A DNA stretch of 64,000 bases from Bacteroidales bacterium (lineage in GTDB: Bacteria; Bacteroidota; Bacteroidia; Bacteroidales; WCHB1-69). Location of the stretch: positions 75,040 to 139,039 of the forward strand of contig JAFPXF010000051.1 in the NCBI GenBank assembly GCA_017394765.1. The letters run 5' to 3'. The notes below the pieces were generated by a model. That model did no database searches and was not told the DNA's origin. It saw nothing but the letters and a program-made list of their open reading frames with translations. Within the stretch, counting starts at the first letter, position 1; every line of letters begins with the position of its first letter. Positions 54,705 to 63,951 of the stretch are shown here, piece after piece. The position numbers and the translations under genes are program-made.

Positions 54705-54727
54705 GATAAACCCTTTCGCTGTAATTC

Positions 54728-55465
54728 ATGAAAAAAACAATCCTCATTTTCCTGCTTGCCATTATCGCCATCCCCGTCTTCGCCCAAGTGGATTGCCCGC
54801 AAACCGACTGTCCCGGTCGCTGCGGTCGTTTCATTGATGAAAACGGCGACGGGTTCTGCGACCACGGGCACCTCTCCAGCCAGACTGAAGCCAAGGCCTC
54901 CGAAACCGCCGTACCGGCAGGGAACACACATGCAACATCTGAGAACAAAAGCACGACGCCAAAATCCCAAATGAAGGAACCTGCGGATCAACCAGCCGCC
55001 TCTCCAATTGAAAAACACGATCCCGATGGCATGACAGGAGCCACCGCGCCTGCCCCGGAAAATACCGAACCCGACCTGTCTGCACCTGAAATGAATGAAG
55101 TTGAATCAAATATGGATGAATCATCTTCCGGAAGCCCCTACCATCTCATCCTCATCTCGCTACTCACAATCGGGCTCTATGCGTTCACCCTCATCCTTGT
55201 CAAAACGAAAGTGATGAAATTAGCCACACATCGCAAGATCTGGAATGTGCTACTGCTCATAGGCGCACTTGTATCCTGTCTCCTCGGTTTTTTCCTCGTC
55301 ATCCAAATCAACTATGACATCAAAATGGACTGGTTTTGGACCGTCAAATTCCTGCATGTGGAGTTCGGCATCGCCATGACCATCATCGCCATCTTCCATA
55401 TTCTTTGGCACACCAACTATTGGAAAAGCCTCTTCAGAAACAAAAAGAAAGAGGAGCATATCTAA
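54728..55465 (+). CDS. Membrane protein with CGRFIDENGDGFCD motif and cytochrome-b-like C-terminus
   Basis: A 245-residue protein. After a signal peptide comes CPQTDCPGRCGRFIDENGDGFCDHG, which combines a cysteine cluster with an EF-hand-like DxNxDGxxD loop. A Pro/Ser/Thr-rich linker spans residues 55-135. The C-terminal part has three hydrophobic segments, starting at HLILISLLTIGLYAFTLILV, and FLHVEFGIAMTIIAIFHILWHTNYW with spaced His, as in DUF4405-type heme-binding domains. Such motifs occur in redox-linked membrane proteins. A role in respiratory or FMN-linked electron transfer is inferred only. argS starts 32 bp downstream. Confidence 0.7.
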   Translation: MKKTILIFLLAIIAIPVFAQVDCPQTDCPGRCGRFIDENGDGFCDHGHLSSQTEAKASETAVPAGNTHATSENKSTTPKSQMKEPADQPAASPIEKHDPDGMTGATAPAPENTEPDLSAPEMNEVESNMDESSSGSPYHLILISLLTIGLYAFTLILVKTKVMKLATHRKIWNVLLLIGALVSCLLGFFLVIQINYDIKMDWFWTVKFLHVEFGIAMTIIAIFHILWHTNYWKSLFRNKKKEEHI

Positions 55466-55497
55466 CAAGAAGACAATCATATAAACAACAAATATAC

Positions 55498-57288
55498 ATG
55501 ATTTTAGAGATCACACTTGCACAAGAACTCAAGGTTGTTCTGAAAGAATTATACAACATAGACATCGAAGCGGACGCCTCTGTGGTGCAGCCCACCCGCA
55601 AGGAATTCGAGGGTGACATGACAATTGTGGTGTTCCCGTATGTCAAGCTGGCGCGCAAGGCACCCGATGCCGTCGCGAAGGAGATTGGCGACAAATTGTG
55701 CGAACGGCTCGACTGCCTGACAGGATACAATGTAGTAAAAGGATATCTTAACCTCACCATTGCGGACAGTTTTTGGTGCGATCAGTTACGCGACGGACAC
55801 GCGAACGAGGTTTACGGCATTTTCGCCCCACGCGAAGAGGCGCCTGTGCTGATAGAATACTCTTCCCCGAACACCAACAAGCCTCTTCATCTTGGGCATG
55901 TGAGAAACAATCTGTTAGGGCATTCCGTCTCGCAAATCCTGAAGGCATGCGGTCATCCGGTCGTGCAGGTGAATCTCGTCAACGACCGCGGCATCCACAT
56001 CTGCAAGTCGATGGTGGCCTGGCTGCGCTACGGTAACGGCGAGACACCGGAAAGCGCCCACATCAAGGGCGACCATCTGGTGGGCAACTATTACGTTGTC
56101 TTCGACAAACACTACAAAGAGGAGCAGGCCGATCTTATCGCCAAAGGCATGAGCGAGGATGAGGCCGCACAGCAAGCGCCTATCATGCTTGAAGCCAGAG
56201 AGATGCTGCGTCGTTGGGAGGCCAACGACCCCGAAGTGCGCGCGCTGTGGCAAAAAATGAACCAATGGGTGTATGCCGGCTTCGACGAGACCTATCGCCG
56301 GCTCGGCATCCAATTTGACAAGACCTATTACGAATCAAACACCTATTTGCTGGGCAAAGCACTCGTGCAGGAGGGCCTCGACAAGGGCGTGTTCCAGCGT
56401 CACGAAGACGGCTCCGTGCGCGTCAACCTCACTGATGAAGGTCTGGACGAGAAAGTGCTGCTGCGCAAAGACGGAACCTCCGTCTATATGACGCAGGACC
56501 TCGGCACCGCGCAACTGCGCTACGAGGAGTTCACTCCCTCGCGCATGATTTATGTTGTAGGCAACGAGCAGAACTATCATTTTGACGTGCTCAAGCTTGT
56601 TTTGGGCAAGAAACTCGGCAAAGCATTCGGCGACAGCATATTCCACCTATCCTACGGCATGGTGGAGCTGCCTTCGGGCAAGATGAAGTCCCGTGAAGGC
56701 ACCGTTGTGGATGCAGACGATCTGATGGACGACATGTTCATGGAGGCCAAGAAGAGCACGGAAGCACTGGGCAAGTTCGATTTCCAACCTGACGAAGCCG
56801 CGGCTCTCTACGAGATGGTCGGCCTTGGCGCGCTCAAATATTTCATTCTCAAAGTGGACCCGTCCAAGAACATGCTCTTCAATCCGGCCGAATCCATCGA
56901 CTTCAATGGCAACACGGCCCCCTTCATCCAGTACACGCACGCCCGTATCCGCTCGCTGCTGCGCAAGGCTGCGGAGCAGTCGGTGGACATCAGCGCATCC
57001 CTTCCCGACGGCATCCACGCGGAAGGCGAGGAGAAGCAGCTTGTCAAGACGCTCTACAAATACCCGCAAGTGGTACTTGCCGCCGGAGAGAACCTCAGTC
57101 CCGCGCTCATCGCCAACTATGTATATGACCTTGCCAAACAATTCAACCATTTCTATCAAGAGACTCCTGTCATGCGTGAAACCGATCCTGACAAGCGGTT
57201 GCTGCGCCTGCAGCTCTCGCGGTGGGTGGCCAACACCCTTCGCAACGGCATGAAGCTGCTCGGCATCGATGTGCCTGAAAGGATGTGA
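55498..57288 (+). CDS. argS: Arginyl-tRNA synthetase
   Basis: ATG 55498 gives 596 residues. An N-terminal Add1 domain (LAQELKVVLKELYNIDIEAD) precedes the class I HIGH-type motif SSPNTNKPLHLGHVRNNLLGHS. The KMSKS equivalent is SYGMVELPSGKMKSREGTVV. The anticodon-binding DALR domain starts near residue 475 (FIQYTHARIRSLLRKA) and ends at LGIDVPERM. It charges tRNA-Arg. The Ig-like lipoprotein gene follows by 15 bp. Confidence 0.96.
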   Translation: MILEITLAQELKVVLKELYNIDIEADASVVQPTRKEFEGDMTIVVFPYVKLARKAPDAVAKEIGDKLCERLDCLTGYNVVKGYLNLTIADSFWCDQLRDGHANEVYGIFAPREEAPVLIEYSSPNTNKPLHLGHVRNNLLGHSVSQILKACGHPVVQVNLVNDRGIHICKSMVAWLRYGNGETPESAHIKGDHLVGNYYVVFDKHYKEEQADLIAKGMSEDEAAQQAPIMLEAREMLRRWEANDPEVRALWQKMNQWVYAGFDETYRRLGIQFDKTYYESNTYLLGKALVQEGLDKGVFQRHEDGSVRVNLTDEGLDEKVLLRKDGTSVYMTQDLGTAQLRYEEFTPSRMIYVVGNEQNYHFDVLKLVLGKKLGKAFGDSIFHLSYGMVELPSGKMKSREGTVVDADDLMDDMFMEAKKSTEALGKFDFQPDEAAALYEMVGLGALKYFILKVDPSKNMLFNPAESIDFNGNTAPFIQYTHARIRSLLRKAAEQSVDISASLPDGIHAEGEEKQLVKTLYKYPQVVLAAGENLSPALIANYVYDLAKQFNHFYQETPVMRETDPDKRLLRLQLSRWVANTLRNGMKLLGIDVPERM

Positions 57289-57303
57289 CACGATAATTCG
57301 CCC

Positions 57304-59019
57304 ATGAAACTTCACCCTATCTCCCCGACCCCACGCACACACGGCCGTCTCAATGCCGGTATGACGATGCTATTAGCAATCGTCACGATACTATTGGGTG
57401 CGTGCGCCAAGGTTGCCGCGCCGGTAGGTGGGCCTCGGGACACCATGCCCCCGAAAATCGTCAAGGAGGTCCCCGCCAATCAGAGCGTCAATTTCCATGA
57501 GAAGCAGATCCGCATCACCATGGACGAATTTTTCACCTTGAACAATCCCAACGACAACGTGATGGTCTCCCCGCCATTTGCCCATCCCATCGATTTTTCA
57601 ATCAATGGCAAAACACTCACCATGAAAATCAAGGACACGCTGCGGGAGAACACCACCTACAACATCGTTTTTTCCAATTGCATACAGGACTTCAACGAAA
57701 ACAACAAGCTGAATTTCTATCAATACAGCTTTTCCTCCGGCAGTTATATCGACTCGTTCATGATCGACGGGAAAGTGCAAAACGCCTTCACGCTTGAAAG
57801 TGAAGATAACTTCCTTGTCATGCTCTACCGTGAGGACAACGACTCCCTGCCTTTGAACACCCTGCCCACATACGTCACCCGGACACAAAAAGACGGGACG
57901 TTCCATTTCCGGAACATCTCGGAAGGTGATTACACGATTTTCGCGTTGAAGGACATCAACAGCAACTACTTCTATGATTTGCCCAATGAGGTCATCGCTT
58001 TTAACGACACACGAATCCAAGCATATCCTCCTGAAGTCAAAGACAGCATCGGAAACATCCTCGACAAAGATTCCACACGCGCTCCCCTATTGCTCCACAG
58101 CTTTGTCATAACCGACCCTGTCCCCAAACTTTTGCACTACGACAACCCCGAGGCCGGCATGTACAGGTTCCCGTTTTCCACTTCTGTCGGCGACCTTCAA
58201 AGCACGTTCACCGCCAATCCGGTCGAGTATTTCCAAAAATGGTCGGCCAACCGAGACACGCTGACGTGGTATCTCAAATCCCTGGATTTCGACACCATCC
58301 CAATCCTTTTCACTCGAGGCGAGCAAATCGACACGGTTCTCCTGAAGCCATACAAAGCCAAGCAAACCACTGGTGGAAGAGGCACGAGAGCCCAGGAGGC
58401 TCCCCGTCTGAAAGTATCATTTTCAAAGGAGGGACATTGTTGTGAGCCCATGATGATGCATTTTTCCTACCCTGTGAAGCCTGTGGATTCATTTCCTGTT
58501 TTTCTATCCTTCCAGCGGCAAGGCGTTGCCGACACCGTTGTCAGCAGATTTTCCATCCCGGACTCCTTCATCGCCGAACTGCCGATTCCACTCGATTTGG
58601 AAAACAAGAAAAGTTATACCTTGATGATTCCTGACTCCATGTTCTTCGGGTACAACAATCTGACCAACGACACCATTCGGCTCTCGTTCACTTCAAAATC
58701 CGAGAAAGAGTATGGCAACATCCAAATCAATTATCGACTGACAGGAGAGGAGTATCCTGTCATCGTACAACTTTGGCGTGGGAAATCAATTGTGCAGCAG
58801 CACATATTGCAGACCGACAGTACCATCGTTTACCCGCATCTGGAGCCTGACGGATACCACATCAGAGCGATTTTGGACATCAACGGCAACGGGCGATGGG
58901 ATTCAGGCGACTACCCGCTCAAACGCCAGCCAGAGCCCATCATTCCATTCGCGCACGACATCCATGTGCGTGCTTTCTGGGATGTGGAAGAGGATTTCAA
59001 AATTGATAGGAGTAGATAA
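57304..59019 (+). CDS. Ig-like (Big_5-type) domain lipoprotein
   Basis: A 571-residue lipoprotein; the lipobox ILLGAC puts the lipidated Cys at residue 34. The long basic N-terminus suggests that ATG 57361 could be the true start. GGPRDTMPPKIVKEVPANQSVNF and ITMDEFFTLNNPNDNVMVSPPF are typical of Bacteroidota Ig-like proteins annotated Big_5. GTFHFRNISEGDYTIFALKDINSNYFYD and HIRAILDINGNGRWDSGDY resemble carboxypeptidase-regulatory-like and calcium-loop segments. Function unknown; surface or periplasmic. Its 3' end overlaps the converging PorT-like gene by 23 bp. Confidence 0.8.
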   Translation: MKLHPISPTPRTHGRLNAGMTMLLAIVTILLGACAKVAAPVGGPRDTMPPKIVKEVPANQSVNFHEKQIRITMDEFFTLNNPNDNVMVSPPFAHPIDFSINGKTLTMKIKDTLRENTTYNIVFSNCIQDFNENNKLNFYQYSFSSGSYIDSFMIDGKVQNAFTLESEDNFLVMLYREDNDSLPLNTLPTYVTRTQKDGTFHFRNISEGDYTIFALKDINSNYFYDLPNEVIAFNDTRIQAYPPEVKDSIGNILDKDSTRAPLLLHSFVITDPVPKLLHYDNPEAGMYRFPFSTSVGDLQSTFTANPVEYFQKWSANRDTLTWYLKSLDFDTIPILFTRGEQIDTVLLKPYKAKQTTGGRGTRAQEAPRLKVSFSKEGHCCEPMMMHFSYPVKPVDSFPVFLSFQRQGVADTVVSRFSIPDSFIAELPIPLDLENKKSYTLMIPDSMFFGYNNLTNDTIRLSFTSKSEKEYGNIQINYRLTGEEYPVIVQLWRGKSIVQQHILQTDSTIVYPHLEPDGYHIRAILDINGNGRWDSGDYPLKRQPEPIIPFAHDIHVRAFWDVEEDFKIDRSR

Positions 59020-59656
59020 GGTACAGCACCGAGTTGAACTGCTTCTTGATACGCCTGTTGACAGCCCAGTCGGGAATGCGCACAGGCACAATGGAGTTGG
59101 AATAGCGGAGCGTAATGCCGTGATGTTCCTTGAACACATACGTCAGGCCGCCAACCATGGAAAACTCCATTCGATTAAACGCAGGCCTGCCCAATATTCG
59201 TCCATACACATCCCTTTCATGGGCATAAAGATTCACGCCGAACGCGGGGCCGAGCTCGAACTCGAAATCGCTGCTGTTGCGGATGGTGATTCTTGCAATG
59301 CGGAAACGAAGCAGGACCGGAACCTCTATATAGCCAAGATTAAGCACATATTTTGCCATTGGGTTCACCGCTTGTCCGGAACGAGAGAAAGAGTGGCTGC
59401 CCTTCATGACAAAATCCATTTCCATTTGCAACTTAAGGCCGAATTTGGGTTGTTCCACCAAAACACAGTTGGCGAACACACCCGCCATGGCACCCAGTTT
59501 ATGGAATCCAGCCAAATTGTCCCCGGATATCTGGGACGTGGTCGCTCCCGCAAGGACACCACCCTTGAAAGTCCCCACCGGTGGCCGGTCTTGAGCGCAG
59601 ACAGTCAGCCAGAATGCAAAGAGCAGAAAAAGAACAGTGCAGGTTCTGTTATTCAT
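58997..59656 (-). CDS. PorT-family outer-membrane beta-barrel protein
   Basis: A 219-residue protein with a signal peptide (TCTVLFLLFAFWLTVCAQ). FKGGVLAGATTSQISGDNLAGFHKLGAMAGVFANCVL, LGYIEVPVLLRFRI and ELGPAFGVNLYAHE are typical of PorT/OMP_b-brl_2 barrels; it ends with an aromatic residue (SYQF). PorT acts in type IX secretion in Porphyromonas, but paralogues are numerous. The start ATG shares one base with the algH stop (TGATG), so translation is coupled. Confidence 0.82.
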   Translation of the reverse strand: MNNRTCTVLFLLFAFWLTVCAQDRPPVGTFKGGVLAGATTSQISGDNLAGFHKLGAMAGVFANCVLVEQPKFGLKLQMEMDFVMKGSHSFSRSGQAVNPMAKYVLNLGYIEVPVLLRFRIARITIRNSSDFEFELGPAFGVNLYAHERDVYGRILGRPAFNRMEFSMVGGLTYVFKEHHGITLRYSNSIVPVRIPDWAVNRRIKKQFNSVLYLIYSYQF

Positions 59657-60237
59657 CAGTTCAGATTAATATATTTGGGAATTCGCAGCCAGTGCTCATA
59701 GTCGGGGCCCAGAATGCGCACCGACTCGGACCAGACAGACTCCGGCTCTTTATGGAACACCAGTTCGGGGGTCGGGTTGCCGATGACCCACATGTTTTTG
59801 CTAATTTCATCTTCCAGCTGCCCGGGCGACCAGCCTGCATATCCCATCAGGAATTTGCAATTGCCGGAAGCCAAAGCATTGCTTTCAATCTGGGTCAATA
59901 GACTTTGGTCGTATCCGACATAGACTTTCGGCACAATGCGGGACGAGGCGGCGTTGTTTTCAATATCGTGCAACAGGAAAAGGGCCCACGGCATCACAGG
60001 GCCGCCCAGGAACATGGGGGTGTTCACCCGCAAACCATCCACCAAGTCGCGAACACGGTAAGGAAGCCGCCTGTTGATAATCAAGCCGGCGCAATGCTCC
60101 GCATCGTAATCCGTCAACAACACCACCGAGCGATTGAAGAAGGCGTCGTTGTAGTACGGCACGGAAATCAACAGCCTGCCGGCGTCCAACGAAAAGCCGG
60201 TCTGGTTGACTTTCAATAAATCGCTCGCGTAAGGCAT
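59656..60237 (-). CDS. YqgE/AlgH family protein
   Basis: ATG 60237, downstream of the promoter, gives 193 residues. SLDAGRLLISVPYYNDAFFNRSVVLLTDYDAEHCAGLIINRRLPYRV, FLGGPV and FLMGYAGWSPGQLEDEI are the YqgE/AlgH (DUF179) hallmarks. The biochemical role of this family is unknown. It is followed without gap by the PorT-like gene and transcribed divergently from apbE. Confidence 0.92.
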   Translation of the reverse strand: MPYASDLLKVNQTGFSLDAGRLLISVPYYNDAFFNRSVVLLTDYDAEHCAGLIINRRLPYRVRDLVDGLRVNTPMFLGGPVMPWALFLLHDIENNAASSRIVPKVYVGYDQSLLTQIESNALASGNCKFLMGYAGWSPGQLEDEISKNMWVIGNPTPELVFHKEPESVWSESVRILGPDYEHWLRIPKYINLN

Positions 60238-60262
60238 ACAAAAGGCATATTCTTTTACGCGG

Positions 60263-60270
60263 CAAAGATA
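60263..60270 (-). promoter_or_regulatory. -7 element of the algH-porT operon
   Basis: TATCTTTG on the minus strand followed by CCGC, 26 bp before the ATG at 60237. It forms a divergent pair with the apbE promoter. Confidence 0.75.
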
Positions 60271-60337
60271 ACATATTTTCCGAAAAGAGCACACACCTTT
60301 TCCTGTGGAATAAAAAACAATGGACTTTGAATTTTAC

Positions 60338-60345
60338 TATCTTTG
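60338..60345 (+). promoter_or_regulatory. -7 element of apbE
   Basis: TATCTTTG followed by CACCC, only 5 bp before the GTG at 60351. The transcript would be leaderless or nearly so. Confidence 0.65.
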
Positions 60346-60350
60346 CACCC

Positions 60351-61319
60351 GTGAAAAAAATAACCCTTATCCTGTTCGCCCTGCTGCTGTTGAGCGGGGC
60401 CTGCCAGCGCGCCACCGTGCAGCAATTCGACGGTGTCGCACTCGGCACCACATTCCACATCGCCTACGTCGGCGACCCCGACTCTGCCCTACCCTCGCAG
60501 GTGGACTCCGTGCTGCGACAGATCAACAGCACCTTCTCCATCTTCGACACCAACTCGCTCATTTCGAGGGTCAATGCGGGACATGATCCCGATTTGAGCG
60601 ACGACTTCCTCCGTGTCCTGCAAACCGCCCTTGACATCACCTCCAAGACCGGCGGAGCGTTCGACTGCACTGTACAACCCCTCGTGGAACTATGGGGTTT
60701 CGGACGCGGGAACCAGAAGCAGATCGTGCCCCAAACGACCCTCGACTCCGTAAGGCTGTTTGTGGGCAGTCGGCTGATACACCTCCAAGACGGGCGGTTG
60801 GTGAAAGACGACCCGCGCGTGAAACTCGACTTCAACGCCATTGCCAAAGGCTTCGCGGTTGACAAAGTGGCGGAGCTTCTTGTGGCAAAAGGATACAAGA
60901 GCTGCCTGGTCGAGATCGGCGGCGAGATTGTCGCACACGGAAGCAAGGGCAAGAAGCCTTGGAGAGTGGGTATCCAGACCCCGACTGCCACGGCTGACGG
61001 CCCGGTGGAGAGCCAACGCAGTTTTGAACTGCATGACCGCGCCGTAGCCACCTCCGGCAACTACCGGAACTTTTTCGAAAAAGACGGCAAACGATACACC
61101 CATATTCTGAATCCCGCCACAGGATGCCCCGAGGAGACCAATCTGCTCAGCGTCACGGTCGTGGCTCCCGACTGCACCACCGCCGACGCCTACGCTACCG
61201 CCTTCATGGTGCTGGGATTGGAGAGGGCCTTGCAAATCGTGAAGGGAGACGAGGAGATAGAGGCATGCTTCATCTATGACGAGGGCGGAAAACTGAAGGT
61301 GGAATCCACACTGCCGTGA
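60351..61319 (+). CDS. apbE: FAD:protein FMN transferase (ApbE) lipoprotein
   Basis: GTG 60351 gives 322 residues beginning with a lipoprotein signal (KKITLILFALLLLSGAC, Cys18). ApbE motifs are GTTFHIAY, VNAGHDPDLSDDF, GGAFDCTVQPLVELWGFG, LDFNAIAKGFAVDKVAELL, VEIGGEIVAHG and THILNPATG, with a terminal metal-site AYATAFMVLG. It attaches FMN covalently to Thr residues of Rnf, Nqr and similar exported flavoproteins. No Rnf/Nqr genes are in the window. An upstream in-frame TTG at 60327 lies before the promoter and is not used. Confidence 0.92.
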   Translation: MKKITLILFALLLLSGACQRATVQQFDGVALGTTFHIAYVGDPDSALPSQVDSVLRQINSTFSIFDTNSLISRVNAGHDPDLSDDFLRVLQTALDITSKTGGAFDCTVQPLVELWGFGRGNQKQIVPQTTLDSVRLFVGSRLIHLQDGRLVKDDPRVKLDFNAIAKGFAVDKVAELLVAKGYKSCLVEIGGEIVAHGSKGKKPWRVGIQTPTATADGPVESQRSFELHDRAVATSGNYRNFFEKDGKRYTHILNPATGCPEETNLLSVTVVAPDCTTADAYATAFMVLGLERALQIVKGDEEIEACFIYDEGGKLKVESTLP

Positions 61320-61402
61320 AAATTGGAACAAACAGATTCATCATTCAAAAAAGAGAACTTTAATTTGAAACAAACATTTATTGACCAACAGAGACTCAAA
61401 AC

Positions 61403-63559
61403 ATGGAACTATTAGCAAAGAAAATATTGGAGGCCCTCGCCTCCGGCAAAAACGAAAAACTGAACTATAAGCAAATCGCCGCCAAGGTCAACATTTACGA
61501 CAAAAAAGGTCGTGAACAGGTGAAACTGCAAATCGACCGTCTTGTGGAAGCCAAGTTGCTGCTCAAGGCCGGACGTGGCAAATATCGTCTGAATCACAAG
61601 CAGCTGCAGGGCAAAGATGTCAACCGCAACTATGTGGTCGGCCGTATTGAGATGAAGCGTAGCGGCATGTCCTTCGTCATCCCGCAAAACGACCCGAATG
61701 ACTCGCCCGACGAATCGCAGGCAGAGGACATCTTCATCGCCGACGGCAACCTGGGCAACGCGCTCAACAACGACCTCGTCAAGGTGGCGCTCTTCCCCAC
61801 CCGCCGGGGCAAGCGTCCCGAGGGGCAGGTCGTGGAGGTGCTCGAGCGCAGTCGCAAACAGCTCGTGGGCACCATCTCCATCCGCAAGGGCGTGGCCTAC
61901 TTCATCCCCGACAACGTCTTCTTCCGCCGCGACATCATCATCCCCGGCCGCCTGCTGCGCAAAGCCAAGAGCGGCGACAAAGTGGTGGTGGTTATCGTGG
62001 ACTGGGTGGCCGGCACGCGCAGCCCGCTGGGCGAAGTGATCCACGTGCTCGGCAAGCCCGGCAACAACGACGTGGAGATGATGGCCATCCTCGCCGAAAA
62101 CGACTTCCCGCTCAAGTTCCCCAAGGAGGTCGAGGAGGAGGCCAACAGCATCCCCACGGAGATTTCGGCCAAAGAGCTCAAGCAGCGCCGCGACTTCCGC
62201 GACGTCACCACCTTCACCATCGACCCCGCCGACGCCAAAGATTTCGACGATGCCATCTCCTACGAGAAACTCGACAACGGACTGTACCGCATCGGCATCC
62301 ACATCGCCGACGTCTCCTACTACGTGCGCCCCGGCACCGCTTTGGACAAGGAGGCCTACGAGCGCGCCACGTCCGTCTATCTGGTGGACCGCACCATCCC
62401 GATGCTGCCCGAGGCGCTCTCCAACAACCTATGCTCGCTGCGGCCTAACGAGGACAAGCTCTGCTACAGCGCCGTCTTCGACCTCGACGACAACGCCAAG
62501 GTCCACAAGGAGTGGTTCGGCCACACGGTGATCAACTCCGACCACCGCCTCGACTACGAGCAGGCCCAGCAGGTGATTGACACCGGCGAGGGCGTGCTCT
62601 CCGACGTGTTGCCCAAGCTCAACGAACTGGCCCAGATTATGCGCAAGAAGCGCTTCGACAACAACGCCATCAACTTCGAGACCGAGGAGGTGAAATTCAA
62701 GCTCGACGAGAGCGGCCACCCCATCGGCGTCTATCTCAAGGTGCAGAAGGAGGCCAACTGGCTCATCGAAGAGTTTATGCTCTTAGCCAACAAGCGCGTG
62801 GCCGAGAAGGTGGGCCGCAAACGGCTCACGGGCAAGGAGCCCAACGTGTTCGTGTATCGTATCCACGACAAGCCCTTAGACGAAAAAATCGACACCTTCA
62901 AGAACTTTGTCAAGAAGTTGGGCTTCGACCTCAAGACCAACACGCCCAAGGCGCTCAGCAGCTCGCTCAACGATATGCTGGAGAAGCAGAAGGGGCACGC
63001 CGACTACGATATGCTCAGCAAGTTGGCCATCCGCACGATGGCCCGTGCCTGCTACTCCACCGACAACATCGGCCACTACGGACTGGCCTTCCCCTACTAC
63101 ACGCACTTCACCTCCCCCATCCGCCGCTATCCCGACCTGATGGTGCACCGCCTCCTCGACCGCTACTTGGCCAACGGCGAGTCGGTCAAGAAAGAGGAGT
63201 ACGAGGAGTACTGCAAGCACTGTTCGCAGATGGAGCACCAGGCCACCGAAGCCGAGCGCACCTCCATCAAGTACAAGCAGGCCGAGTACCTGGCCGACAA
63301 GGTGGGCGAAACCTTCGACGCCACCGTCTCCGGCGTCTCCAAATGGGGCATCTACGCCGAGCTGGCCGAATCCAAGTGCGAAGGCCTCATCTCGATGCGC
63401 ACCCTCAACGACGACTTCTATTACATTGACGAAGAGAACTATACGCTTGTCGGGTTGCATCACGGGCGCTCGTTGCGCTTCGGTGACAAGCTCAAGGTGC
63501 GTGTCGTGGCCGTTGACCTCCTCAAAAAGCAGATGGACTTCGAATGGATAAAAGAGTAA
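61403..63559 (+). CDS. rnr: Ribonuclease R
   Basis: A 718-residue RNase II-family exoribonuclease. An N-terminal winged helix (residues 1-70) and two cold-shock domains precede the catalytic RNB domain. TIDPADAKDFDDAISYEK near residue 275 supplies the metal-binding aspartates, and HFTSPIRRYPDLMVHRLLDRYL lies near 567. A C-terminal S1 domain (GETFDATVSGVSKWGIYAELAE) ends shortly after; the Lys-rich tail of E. coli RNase R is missing. The middle, about 61.7-63.4 kb, is visibly richer in G/C at third positions than either end. It degrades structured RNA. Its last 16 bp overlap the next gene. Confidence 0.95.
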   Translation: MELLAKKILEALASGKNEKLNYKQIAAKVNIYDKKGREQVKLQIDRLVEAKLLLKAGRGKYRLNHKQLQGKDVNRNYVVGRIEMKRSGMSFVIPQNDPNDSPDESQAEDIFIADGNLGNALNNDLVKVALFPTRRGKRPEGQVVEVLERSRKQLVGTISIRKGVAYFIPDNVFFRRDIIIPGRLLRKAKSGDKVVVVIVDWVAGTRSPLGEVIHVLGKPGNNDVEMMAILAENDFPLKFPKEVEEEANSIPTEISAKELKQRRDFRDVTTFTIDPADAKDFDDAISYEKLDNGLYRIGIHIADVSYYVRPGTALDKEAYERATSVYLVDRTIPMLPEALSNNLCSLRPNEDKLCYSAVFDLDDNAKVHKEWFGHTVINSDHRLDYEQAQQVIDTGEGVLSDVLPKLNELAQIMRKKRFDNNAINFETEEVKFKLDESGHPIGVYLKVQKEANWLIEEFMLLANKRVAEKVGRKRLTGKEPNVFVYRIHDKPLDEKIDTFKNFVKKLGFDLKTNTPKALSSSLNDMLEKQKGHADYDMLSKLAIRTMARACYSTDNIGHYGLAFPYYTHFTSPIRRYPDLMVHRLLDRYLANGESVKKEEYEEYCKHCSQMEHQATEAERTSIKYKQAEYLADKVGETFDATVSGVSKWGIYAELAESKCEGLISMRTLNDDFYYIDEENYTLVGLHHGRSLRFGDKLKVRVVAVDLLKKQMDFEWIKE

Positions 63560-63951
63560 CGCGCAGCATTCTCTTCGCGCTCCTTTTCGTGTGGCAGCTG
63601 CCCCAGAATCTGGTGGCATTGGCCATAATGCCCTTTCTGGGCAAGTTGCGGAAGGTGGCGTACCGCAATTACTGTATCGGTCTGGCCGGCAAACGTTTCC
63701 CGGAGAGGGCCGGCGGCATCTCCTTGGGCAACTTCGCCTTCTTCCACCCCGACACGGCCCACGACGAGTTCACCATCCGCCACGAGATGGACGGGCACAC
63801 CGTCGATTCCAAGATTTTCGGTCCCCTGTACCTCCTCGTCATCGGCCTCCCCTCCATATTACATATAATATTTATGAAGAAAGGGGGCCGCTACTACGAT
63901 TTCTACACCGAGCGCTGGGCCAACAAACACGCGGGAATCTTTAAGAATTGA
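63544..63951 (+). CDS. Small membrane protein with HExxxH-like GPLYLLVIGLPS domain
   Basis: A 135-residue protein whose ATG lies within the last codons of rnr (16-bp overlap). It has two hydrophobic segments (RSILFALLFVWQLPQNLVALAIM and FGPLYLLVIGLPSILHIIF). Between them RHEMDGHTVDSKIFGPLYLL resembles a family of Bacteroidota membrane proteins with an HExGH-type motif; here one extra residue gives HEMDGH. It ends YYDFYTERWANKHAG. Function unknown; a metalloprotease-like role is speculative. A 7-bp repeat array begins at its stop codon. Confidence 0.75.
   Translation: MDKRVTRSILFALLFVWQLPQNLVALAIMPFLGKLRKVAYRNYCIGLAGKRFPERAGGISLGNFAFFHPDTAHDEFTIRHEMDGHTVDSKIFGPLYLLVIGLPSILHIIFMKKGGRYYDFYTERWANKHAGIFKN

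Noticed and set aside
57304..57360. Treating the first 19 residues of the Ig-like lipoprotein as certain
   Set aside because: A second ATG at 57361 gives a more typical lipoprotein signal, so I kept the longer start but flagged it.
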